The notes beneath the pieces are model-generated. The model worked only from the letters and a program-made list of their open reading frames with translations, had not been told where the DNA came from and did not search any database. A stretch of 64,000 bases of DNA, taken from the NCBI RefSeq assembly GCF_000143415.4, contig NW_003314261.1:4851882-4915881 (forward strand), given 5' to 3'. This DNA is from Selaginella moellendorffii. Its lineage: Eukaryota; Streptophyta; Lycopodiopsida; Selaginellales; Selaginellaceae. Both the position numbers and the translations under genes were made by a program. Positions 57,001 through 64,000 of the stretch are shown here, in pieces; position 1 is the first letter of the stretch, and each line of letters begins with the position of its first letter.

Positions 57001-57913
57001 CCTTTTACGTTCACTTCTAACTCGTAGAAATCAACGAACTGATCCGAAGCGCCGGACTCCTTACCGCAGCTCGAGCACCTGAAAAACATGAAAGATACGA
57101 ACGTAAGTCTTCATAGCACGAAACGCTAAGTGATAAAACCGTCCTACAGCACTACACTAAACAAAGAAATAAACCTGGATATAAAACAATGCGCACTTCG
57201 TAACGTATGAAAACGTCCCGCGGAAGAGGTTTTGCACCACGTCTCGCGCCTCCGGAACTCTCGACTGCGCAAGAACTCGCTCCAGTAGCGTGAGGAGAAG
57301 CTTCAGAAACTCCTGCCCGTCCTGCTGGACGGCGTTGTCCAGCTCCAGCGTGGTCGCAAACGCAGCCGAGTCCACCGAGCTCTTGGTTCCCGAATGGAGC
57401 TGCGCAAAGAGCCGAGCGAGCTGGTGAAGCACCGGATCGTTTCTCACCAGCTCCATCTCCGCGGAAAAGACCCCATTCCGGAAGGTGGTGTTCATGAAGA
57501 GACACTGGAGCACGCTGTTGACGTAGCAAGTGGCTCCAAGATTGGTCAACCCCGCTGGAATGTCCATCACCCTCAGCTCCCTCGATGGATCCGGACCCAG
57601 CTCGTCGATGATGTCCGATAGCTTCTGCCAGAGCCCATGCTTTCTCGTACCGTTTGCCGGGGGAACTAAGCCACAGAGGCACAGCGGATTATCCTTGGTA
57701 TTGCCGCGGCATCCCTGGCAGGCTGGCCGATCGAGATGAAAGAACCACCGGAGATCTTCCTCGGTCACAATCTTCGTGAGGTGGATTCTCCTGGGAAGAA
57801 AGAATTCGTGAGCAACAAGAGCAGCACAAGAAAGCAATGGCGCACCTGAGAATTTCGGCGCCGCGATCGCCCTTCGGCACCTTGGAATTCTTGTTGCGAG
57901 TGCGCCCGCTCAT
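54088..57913 (-). CDS. UBP26: Ubiquitin-specific protease, UBP26 type
   Basis: Nuclear deubiquitinase; the Arabidopsis member removes ubiquitin from histone H2B. Thirteen exons: 57913-57846, 57790-57197, 57078-56823, 56768-56164, 56106-55995, 55937-55756, 55707-55420, 55370-55166, 55117-55043, 54981-54811, 54761-54495, 54431-54290 and 54227-54088, about 1,034 residues (Arabidopsis UBP26 is of similar size). Catalytic Cys box: AGLTNLGATCYVNSVLQCLF. QQDGQEFLKLLLTLLE follows. His box: MASSGHYVVHIRDERTGQWW, then FDDEEVTML. Zinc-type Cys pairs are CSSCG and CEYCKARVDA. Later exons hold DUSP-like segments (EWLRNWTDSLKPP; WVYFCQQWDA) and a ubiquitin-like C-terminus ending EEGFRGTRLL. The last intron (54289-54228) has a GC donor. 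Confidence 0.95.
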
Positions 57914-58155
57914 GGCCGGCGCCTAGAAACCCTAGCTGCAAGCTCCTGGAATCCAAGAAAAAGGCCAGCAGCTCAAGCGACGCCCCTATGTGCCGGCATC
58001 CAATGCCACCGCCCGCCACAGCTAGACCGGAGAGAAACGCAGCGCCGTTACCATAGCCAGCGCCATCGCCATGAAAACCCTAGGAACAGCCACGGATAGG
58101 CAATGCCCTCACAGGGTATTTGTATGCTACGGTTCGTGCCCAGTAAGCCACCGCC
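57914..58155. promoter_or_regulatory. Bidirectional promoter with telo-boxes
   Basis: 242 bases between the UBP26-type and PPR start codons, with GAAACCCTAG at about 57927-57936 and AAAACCCTAGG at about 58075-58085. Confidence 0.5.
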
Positions 58156-59820
58156 ATGTGTCCTCCAGGCATTTGGGCGGGAATCGAACCCAGCGGCAAT
58201 CGTCCCGGGCGAACTCTCCCTCGCGCGCGAACGAAAGAGGCGATTAGAAGCCTCGACGATTGTGTGAGGCTCGCGAATTCGTGCCAGAGCTTGACACAAG
58301 CCATAGAGATCCACTCGGCGATGGCGTCGCTGGCGTCTAGCCCCAGCTCCTCCTCGCATTGCCCGATCTTTCTCGCCAACACCATCGTCCGGATGTACGG
58401 CGCGTGTGGCGCCGTGGATCACGCGCGGCGGGCGTTCGATTCCACCGCGCTCCGGAACTATCTCTCCTGGGCGATGATGCTCGCGGCATATGCCCGCAAC
58501 GGGCATCTCTCCCACGCTGTTGCGCTGTTCGATTCCATGCCCCAACAGCCCGACCTCGTCTCGTGGACCGTACTCCTCCAGGCCCAACTCGAGTACGGCA
58601 GCCTGGCCGCCGCGGCCGCGCTCATGGGCCGCATGCCCGGCTGGGACATCGTGACGTGGAATGCGATGCTCACGGCGCTCTGCCGGGAAGGGAATCTTAA
58701 AGATGCCAGGCAATTGTTCCACGCCATGCCTGAGTGGAATGTGATCTCGTGGACCGCACTCCAGTCGGGATATTCCCAGAACGGGCATCTGGAGGAATCT
58801 AGGCGCTTGTTTGACGAGATGCCACAGAGGAACATGGTATCTTGGAATGTGCTACTGTCGGCCTACTCCCAGGCCGGGAATCTAGAGCGCTGTAAGAGCG
58901 TCTTTGAGAATATCCCAGAGCTGTGCGTGGTCTCGTGGAATGCGATGCTCGCGGCATATACCCATGCTGGGCATTTGGAAGAAGCGAGATCCGTGTTTGA
59001 TTCCATGCCCGAGAGGGACATAGTGACTTGGACGACGCTGCTTTTTGCGTATGCCCTGGGCGGTCATGCCAACGAGGCAAGGAGCATCTTTGCCAAGATG
59101 CCCCAGCAGGATCTAATTTCTCGAAACACAATGCTCTTCGCATATTCCCAGGACGGGGACTTCCTCGCCGTGAAAGAGTTAGTGGAGGCAATGCCTGAGT
59201 GGAATCTTTTCTCGTGGAACACGATCCTTATGGCATATGCCCAAGACGGGCATATCCAGGAGCTCCAGAAATTCCTCTTCTTCCTCCCGGAGAAAAACTC
59301 CGTGTCTTGGACAATGGCGCTGGAAGCTCTCGTGCAATCCCGGCGCCTGGATCGCGCGAAATCCCTCTTGCTCAGCGCCCCAGATCTCGACATCGCGGCC
59401 TGGAATGCCGTCCTCTTGGCGCTCGCCCAGTCGGGAAGATCATCCGATGTCGAGGATCTCTTGCGGGCGATGGAGCTCCAAGGAGAAATCCGGCCCAACG
59501 AGAGCACCTGCATTGCCAATCTCCTCGCCTGTGGCCACTCCGGGAACCTGGAATCGGCGTGGCGATCATTCCGCGCTATGGCCGCGGATTGGGGATTGGA
59601 GCCAACACACCGCCGCTACTGCTGCGTGGTCGATCTTCTCGGCCGCGCAGGGCGCCTAGCGGATGCCGAGGATCTGATAGCAAGCATGCCATTCGTGCCA
59701 GACGCGATCGATTGGAAATCTCTAGCATGCCGAGGGCGCGAAGCAAGAACCCTAGATTCCGCGCGTCGGGCAATCCAGCTAGATCCCCAAAATGCGGCCA
59801 CGTACCTTTTGAGGATATAA
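58156..59820 (+). CDS. PPR protein, S-motif array, no DYW domain
   Basis: Intronless, 554 residues from ATG 58156 (MCPPGIWAGIEPSGNRPGRT). The basic, acid-poor first 30 residues could be an organelle targeting peptide. About 14 repeats of ~31 residues follow (WAMMLAAYARNGHLSHAVAL; SWNVLLSAYSQAGNLERCKS). The end carries RYCCVVDLLGRAGRLADAED, LIASMPFVPDAIDWKSLACR and a shortened E motif (LDPQNAATYLLRI). The final ten codons and stop lie inside a three-copy tandem repeat, so the original C-terminus may have been replaced. Shares its repeat type with the two other PPR genes in this window. Confidence 0.93.
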   Translation: MCPPGIWAGIEPSGNRPGRTLPRARTKEAIRSLDDCVRLANSCQSLTQAIEIHSAMASLASSPSSSSHCPIFLANTIVRMYGACGAVDHARRAFDSTALRNYLSWAMMLAAYARNGHLSHAVALFDSMPQQPDLVSWTVLLQAQLEYGSLAAAAALMGRMPGWDIVTWNAMLTALCREGNLKDARQLFHAMPEWNVISWTALQSGYSQNGHLEESRRLFDEMPQRNMVSWNVLLSAYSQAGNLERCKSVFENIPELCVVSWNAMLAAYTHAGHLEEARSVFDSMPERDIVTWTTLLFAYALGGHANEARSIFAKMPQQDLISRNTMLFAYSQDGDFLAVKELVEAMPEWNLFSWNTILMAYAQDGHIQELQKFLFFLPEKNSVSWTMALEALVQSRRLDRAKSLLLSAPDLDIAAWNAVLLALAQSGRSSDVEDLLRAMELQGEIRPNESTCIANLLACGHSGNLESAWRSFRAMAADWGLEPTHRRYCCVVDLLGRAGRLADAEDLIASMPFVPDAIDWKSLACRGREARTLDSARRAIQLDPQNAATYLLRI

Positions 59821-59930
59821 GATCTCAGCCGTCCAGCTAGCAAAATGCGGCCACGTACCTTTTTTAGGATATAAGATCTCAGCCATCCACGGCCACGTAC
59901 CTTTTGGATCATGAGATCTCAGCCGTCCGT
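59788..59930 (+). repeat. Three-copy ~48-bp tandem repeat over a stop codon
   Basis: Unit approx. GCGGCCACGTACCTTTT then GGATATAAGATCTCAGCC and GTCCA. Copies lie at about 59788-59835, 59841-59886 and 59887-59930, with small length differences in the T run. The PPR stop codon is in copy 1. Confidence 0.88.
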
Positions 59931-60027
59931 TGGCTCGAAAAAGATAATTTTAGACCCCACTAAAAGGTTATAAAGAGTGGAGAGATTCTAGGGTTCTTGG
60001 AGAGATTGATCCTGACGCTTCGAATCG

Positions 60028-62682
60028 ATGCTTCCACTGCCACAACCGGTGGTGAGAGAGCATCCGCCATGGCTGGACGTGTTCTTGGCGCTCGATTTCC
60101 TAGCGCCGTGCCTGCGGCCGCGGCGAAATCACCACCACGGCAAGGGCTTCAAGCGGGTCCAATCGGCGATGTGCCTGGGCTGCAAATCCCAGCTTTGCAA
60201 TGTCGAGGATGATCGCCGGCGGCACGCTCCTCACGGCGTTGGAATCCTCGCAATGATCAAGAAGAACAAGCGAATGGTGGTGCCGCGGGAGGAAATCCAG
60301 CGCTTCTACAACGTCGCGCTAGTGGATAGTTGCCGCAGGATCGGTGAGAATTTGCTGCTGCTCCATCCCGATCCCTCGGCTAAGAACAGGTATCCGGCGT
60401 GCTACCTCTGCGGCCGGGGGATTTGGGAGAGATCCGCGAGCTACTGCTCCATCGAGTGCCAGGCCAAGCACTGGGCCGAGCACGACCGCGCCGACGCTGT
60501 TCTTCGCAGTCGCCAGTCCGCGATCAAGCTGTTTGGTGTCTCCATCACGCCCGGGGTGCCTCCTACCTATCCAGCCGCGGATCCGCCGCTCCTCCAGCTC
60601 CTTCCAGGAGGACCACCGATCATCTACAGGAAAGCCGGGAAGCCACCCAGGCCGAGGAAGAAAGTTCGCTTCGATCTTTTGGCACTGCCAGTGAAGCAAC
60701 GTTTGGCTAGTCCGGGAGGTGGGATGAAGCGCTCGGAAATGGAGATGAGAGCTCCCGCAAAGAGAAGATTGGTGCTAGGGGAGTGCTCGAACGCGATGGG
60801 TCATACGCCAAGGACGATCGAGGCTCAAGCTCGGCCAGCCGCGAATATCTGTGTGGTGAATCGGACCTTCGTGGATAGAGCTATGAACTTGTTCCCCTCG
60901 ACCGAAGATAGGGGTGATCACCAAGTTGTCACAGACAAGGAAGACCAGCTTGTTACAAGGAACTTGCTGGCGAGCACTGACCATCAAGAAGAAAGGGTCG
61001 AAGCTCTCGGCTTGGAAAAGGTGGCAGACATTGGTGGTTCAAGACATGGTGTCGATCCGGCTCAAGAAGCTCCGGCCGCGGCTCCGAATGCTATCCAAGA
61101 AACGGGGACAAGTAAGGTGGTGGACGATTCTCTGGGAAGAATGGAAAAGGCCACTCAAGCTGAAGGACTACAGGAAGCTGGCATGACTGTTGCGGAGAAA
61201 CGAACTCCAAAAGCAGGCCAAATGCTGGACAATGCAAGCAAGCGTGCTGCTCCAGAGATTCAAGCAGATCCAACAGCCGATGCACCAAACACGATCGCGG
61301 ATGATCCAGGCAAGTCTGCTGCTATTACGGACGAAACGAGCAAGGTGGTGGAGGATGGCACAACCACTGCTAAGAAGAGAAAATATCACAGAGCTTCAGA
61401 CAAGGATAGCAAGGTGGTGGACGACACAATCCAGCGTGCCGCGAAGAAGAGAAAGGTTCCCTACGCTCCGATGGACGCTCCAAGTGCTGTCGAGAAGGAT
61501 AAGGCTCCCGACGCTCCGAAGGGCGCTCCAAGTGCTCCTACGAAGAGAAAAGCTCCTGACGCTGCGATGGACGCTGCTAAGAAGAGAAAAGCTCCCATGG
61601 ATTCTCCAAGTGCTGCTGAGAAGGATAAAGCTCCCGACGCTCCGATGGATGCTCCTACGATGACAAAAGCTCCTGACGCTGCGATGGACGCTCCAAGTGC
61701 TGCTAAAGCTCCCGACGCTGCTCCAAGTAGAAAAGCTCCGACCAAAGCCGCCACTATCAAGTGTCCTTCTACGTGTTTCAAGGCTTCAGGCAGGGACAGT
61801 TCGGGAGACGATTCAACTACCAAGCGTGCTGCTGTTACGACAGGAAAAGCTCTCGAGGCTCCAGCCAAAGATAGTTCGAGCAAGACGGTGGACGCGAGAG
61901 GAAAATCTCTCAGGATTCCAGGCAAGGAGGTGCACGATACGACTATCAAGTCCGCTGCTACAAGAGCAATACCTCCCAAGGCTCCAGCTAGCCCGAGTAA
62001 GAACGATGCAAGCGCTGCCAAGACTAGAGGAACTAGCGCTTCACACAAGGATACGCCGAGAAAGGAGGTGCAGGATACGACTATCAAGTCCGCTGCTGCA
62101 AAACCACCCAAGGCTCCAGTGAAAGCTAGCCCGAGCAAGGTGGTGGATGAAGCAAGCGCTGCCAAGACCAGAGGAATAGCTTTCACTAGCGGTCCACACA
62201 GGGATACATCGACTAGAGGAAAAGCTCTCACTAGCGCTACGCCGAGCAAGGTGGTGGACAAGACTAGAGGAAAAGCTCTCACTAGCAGTCCACACAAGGA
62301 TACGCCGAGCAAGGTGGTCTCGAAGCTGGATGCTACTCGAGGAAGAGCTCCCGGCAGCGCTCCAGAGAAGGACTCGGTGGAAAGAGAACGGAGAGCTGTG
62401 AGGACGAGGAACCCGCCGCTTCGCTATGCAGACGAGAGCCAACAAAGCTACAGGGTGACGAAGCCTCCGACCATTCTCAAAGCTCGCGGAAGCCACAGGA
62501 CGACGACGCCTTCTAGCCGCGGGAATGGAGGCCAGGGGAGTCACGATGGGATGCAGACCCTGTTCGAAGTCGCGAGAGTGATAGACGAAACGTATCAAAG
62601 GTTTGTGATATATCGACTTTGGTTTTACTCTTTGGCTCATGAATGCGTTGCTCACAGGATACAAGCGTCAGAAGGAAAATAG
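60028..62682 (+). CDS. PLATZ zinc-binding protein with very long basic repeat tail
   Basis: PLATZ proteins are plant-specific, bind A/T-rich DNA and repress transcription; some interact with RNA polymerase III. The N-terminal ~140 residues are a PLATZ domain: HPPWLDVFLALDFLAPC, CLGCKSQLCNVEDDRRRHAP, REEIQRFYNVALVDSCRRIG, YPACYLCGRGIWERSASYCS and IECQAKHWAEHD, with the Cys/His ligands in place. The remaining ~700 residues are Lys/Ala/Pro/Asp/Ser-rich, with degenerate repeats such as KAPDAPMDAPSAAEKDKAPD and KSAATRAIPPKAPASPSK. This resembles histone H1-like tails. Typical PLATZ proteins are about 200-280 residues. An apparent 60-nt intron (about 62600-62659, AG|GTTTGTG to TCACAG|) would give 864 residues; if retained, the frame stays open (884). 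Confidence 0.9.
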   Translation: MLPLPQPVVREHPPWLDVFLALDFLAPCLRPRRNHHHGKGFKRVQSAMCLGCKSQLCNVEDDRRRHAPHGVGILAMIKKNKRMVVPREEIQRFYNVALVDSCRRIGENLLLLHPDPSAKNRYPACYLCGRGIWERSASYCSIECQAKHWAEHDRADAVLRSRQSAIKLFGVSITPGVPPTYPAADPPLLQLLPGGPPIIYRKAGKPPRPRKKVRFDLLALPVKQRLASPGGGMKRSEMEMRAPAKRRLVLGECSNAMGHTPRTIEAQARPAANICVVNRTFVDRAMNLFPSTEDRGDHQVVTDKEDQLVTRNLLASTDHQEERVEALGLEKVADIGGSRHGVDPAQEAPAAAPNAIQETGTSKVVDDSLGRMEKATQAEGLQEAGMTVAEKRTPKAGQMLDNASKRAAPEIQADPTADAPNTIADDPGKSAAITDETSKVVEDGTTTAKKRKYHRASDKDSKVVDDTIQRAAKKRKVPYAPMDAPSAVEKDKAPDAPKGAPSAPTKRKAPDAAMDAAKKRKAPMDSPSAAEKDKAPDAPMDAPTMTKAPDAAMDAPSAAKAPDAAPSRKAPTKAATIKCPSTCFKASGRDSSGDDSTTKRAAVTTGKALEAPAKDSSSKTVDARGKSLRIPGKEVHDTTIKSAATRAIPPKAPASPSKNDASAAKTRGTSASHKDTPRKEVQDTTIKSAAAKPPKAPVKASPSKVVDEASAAKTRGIAFTSGPHRDTSTRGKALTSATPSKVVDKTRGKALTSSPHKDTPSKVVSKLDATRGRAPGSAPEKDSVERERRAVRTRNPPLRYADESQQSYRVTKPPTILKARGSHRTTTPSSRGNGGQGSHDGMQTLFEVARVIDETYQRFVIYRLWFYSLAHECVAHRIQASEGK

Positions 62683-63246
62683 ATTGCGTCATAGTGATAC
62701 AAGAACATCGTTTTCTATCCTCTTTTTTTTCTTGCGAGATCCACGCCAAAGTCTTGCCGACGCGAAGATGACGATTTCGCTTCGTTCGGCTTTCGCTGTA
62801 AGATTTATATATATATATATATTCCTTGACGTCGAAAGCTCGCCATCTCTCCAAAAGCTTTTTCTAACACTTCAACTCTCGATCGAAAGAGATGGATGGA
62901 TCGAACAAACTTTCACGTCTGGGGGACCCTCTACCACAGATGCTTCGGCCAAACCCGGCCAAACAAACGCCTCACTCGTCTGCGAGAAGAAAACTCCAAC
63001 AAGAAGAAGCTCCAAGGCCATGAAGCGAGATGGAAAGAAAAAAAAAATCAGTAGTAGTACACAAATACAAACCAACAACACTACAGACGCGGCAGGGGCT
63101 GCCTTGTTGTTGGGCGTTCTTCTTCTCGTTGCTAGCAAGCACTCTAGCAAAGATCCACACACAAAGCCCACGCGTAAAAAACCAAACGAGAGAAACCAAA
63201 AGCTTACGAAGAGGCTCCGAGCAAAGTCCCGAGATCTTGGTCGGAG
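62683..63246. other. Intergenic, convergent 3' ends
   Basis: 564 bases with an AT dinucleotide run at about 62805-62822. No gene is supported. Confidence 0.45.
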
Positions 63247-64000
63247 CTAGAGGCCGGCCATGCTGCATCTCACAGTGGGGAGCCTTTGCTTGTCCGGGGC
63301 GTTGGATTGAGTAGCGCTGGTGACTCCACCGTCCAGGCCACATCCAATCTGGATGTGGAGGGGCCTCTCGATGTGGCTGCCGCTCACTTCCTTCTCCAGC
63401 CGGTTGCAGTAGCTCTCGAACACACTGACCGTGACTTGGAGCCGGAAGTTGAGGTGGAAGAGGAACTCGAGCTCCAGCCGGTTCATCTCTTGCGTGTTGA
63501 CGCCCCCGACTTTGGCGTAGTAGGCGTTGTTGTAGTATCTGCAAACGCAAATCCAAGGAACCATGGTTACAAAGTCACGATACCAAAAACCTTTCGGACA
63601 TGGAAAGACCAAGAACAAGCGCTTCCAAGCCATGAAGGAAACAAAAGCAAAACTAAACGAAATGAAAGAAGCGAAAAGCTCCTATGACTGAAATCACCAC
63701 CAAGGAAGAACTTGGATTCCACAAGAGAACTCCACATCATGAAAGGAAGGCAAATGAAACAGCTTTGGACCAAAACCAAACAAGGCAAAAGAAAAAAAAA
63801 GAGAGAGTAGAACTTACGCGTCGTCCAGGAACTTTGCCGCTACCATGACGCTAGTGACGAGCAATCGATGGACGTTGAGCGAGGTGATGGGCAAGCTGGG
63901 CTTTTGCTGGATGAATCGATCGATGAAACGTAGGCGACGACGAAGCACGAGGGGCTACAGTTCGCGTACTTGAAAATCCTCTCCAGATACTTGTCAATGC
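63247..64000 (-). CDS. P/U-type cyclin, 5' end missing, one-base frame break
   Basis: Cyclin partner of A-type CDKs, linked in plants to phosphate and sugar response. Two exons are visible: from beyond 64000 to 63818, and 63538-63247. Exon 1 reads YLERIFKYANCSPSCFVVAY and then, one frame over, IDRFIQQKPSLPITSLNVHR and LLVTSVMVAAKFLDDA. Exon 2 reads YYNNAYYAKVGGVNTQEMNR and LELEFLFHLNFRLQVTVSVF, then a variable tail. This matches the CYCP4/CYCU4 cyclin box and its single intron after LDD. At about 63915-63917 (plus strand GAAACGTAGG) one base is missing relative to the family (Val-Tyr/Phe-Ile-Asp). Either the gene is broken or the base is a sequencing or assembly error. Confidence 0.85.

Overview
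The window is nuclear DNA of a land plant. Evidence: chloroplast- and mitochondrion-targeted plant families (CRR1-type reductase, VDE-related protein, PTST starch protein), plant transcription factor families (ERF, WRKY, GARP/GLK, PLATZ), an extensin, a class III peroxidase, a GDSL lipase and several PPR genes. Spliceosomal introns are very short, mostly about 45-75 nt, and genes are tightly packed. The compactness and the PPR genes built almost only of S-type ~31-residue repeats suggest a lycophyte such as Selaginella; the species is an inference. All exon calls come from reading phase, splice motifs and family resemblance, not from transcripts.

Layout. 0-9 kb: ferrochelatase (-, runs off the left edge), a coiled-coil protein (+), ribosomal protein eL20/L18a (-), a damaged GLK/APRR2-like gene (+), a small plant protein of unknown function (-), and an SnRK1-gamma-like CBS protein (-). 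9-19 kb: polyprenol reductase (+), ERF factor (-), a tRNA-Ile(UAU), ALG5 glucosyltransferase (-), VDE-related protein (+) and GDSL lipase (+). Polyprenol reductase makes dolichol and ALG5 uses dolichyl phosphate, so two steps of the N-glycosylation lipid pathway lie 2.5 kb apart, possibly by chance. 18.6-24 kb: an 850-residue unrecognised protein (-) and a TDY-type MAP kinase (-).

24-30 kb is gene-poor. It has a ~1 kb island of extreme AT content and an extensin gene (-) whose upstream region is duplicated in inverted orientation beyond the gene's 3' end. 30-40 kb is dense: CRR1-like (-), a small membrane protein (-), PTST2/3-like CBM48 protein (+), C2-domain protein (+), peroxidase (+) and a head-to-head pair of small probable mitochondrial proteins. 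The rightward one of that pair ends in a stretch resembling the N-terminal (RT0) region of group II intron reverse transcriptases.

41-43 kb is a group IIc WRKY gene (-), followed by ~5.9 kb with no supported gene. 49-60 kb: three PPR genes, an F-box gene and a 13-exon UBP26-type deubiquitinase. 60-64 kb: a PLATZ gene with a very long Lys/Ala/Pro tail, and a P/U-type cyclin at the right edge with a one-base frame break.

Across the window many genes are paired head to head, with 100-390 bp between start codons, and telo-box motifs (AAACCCTA or its complement) lie in most of these gaps.
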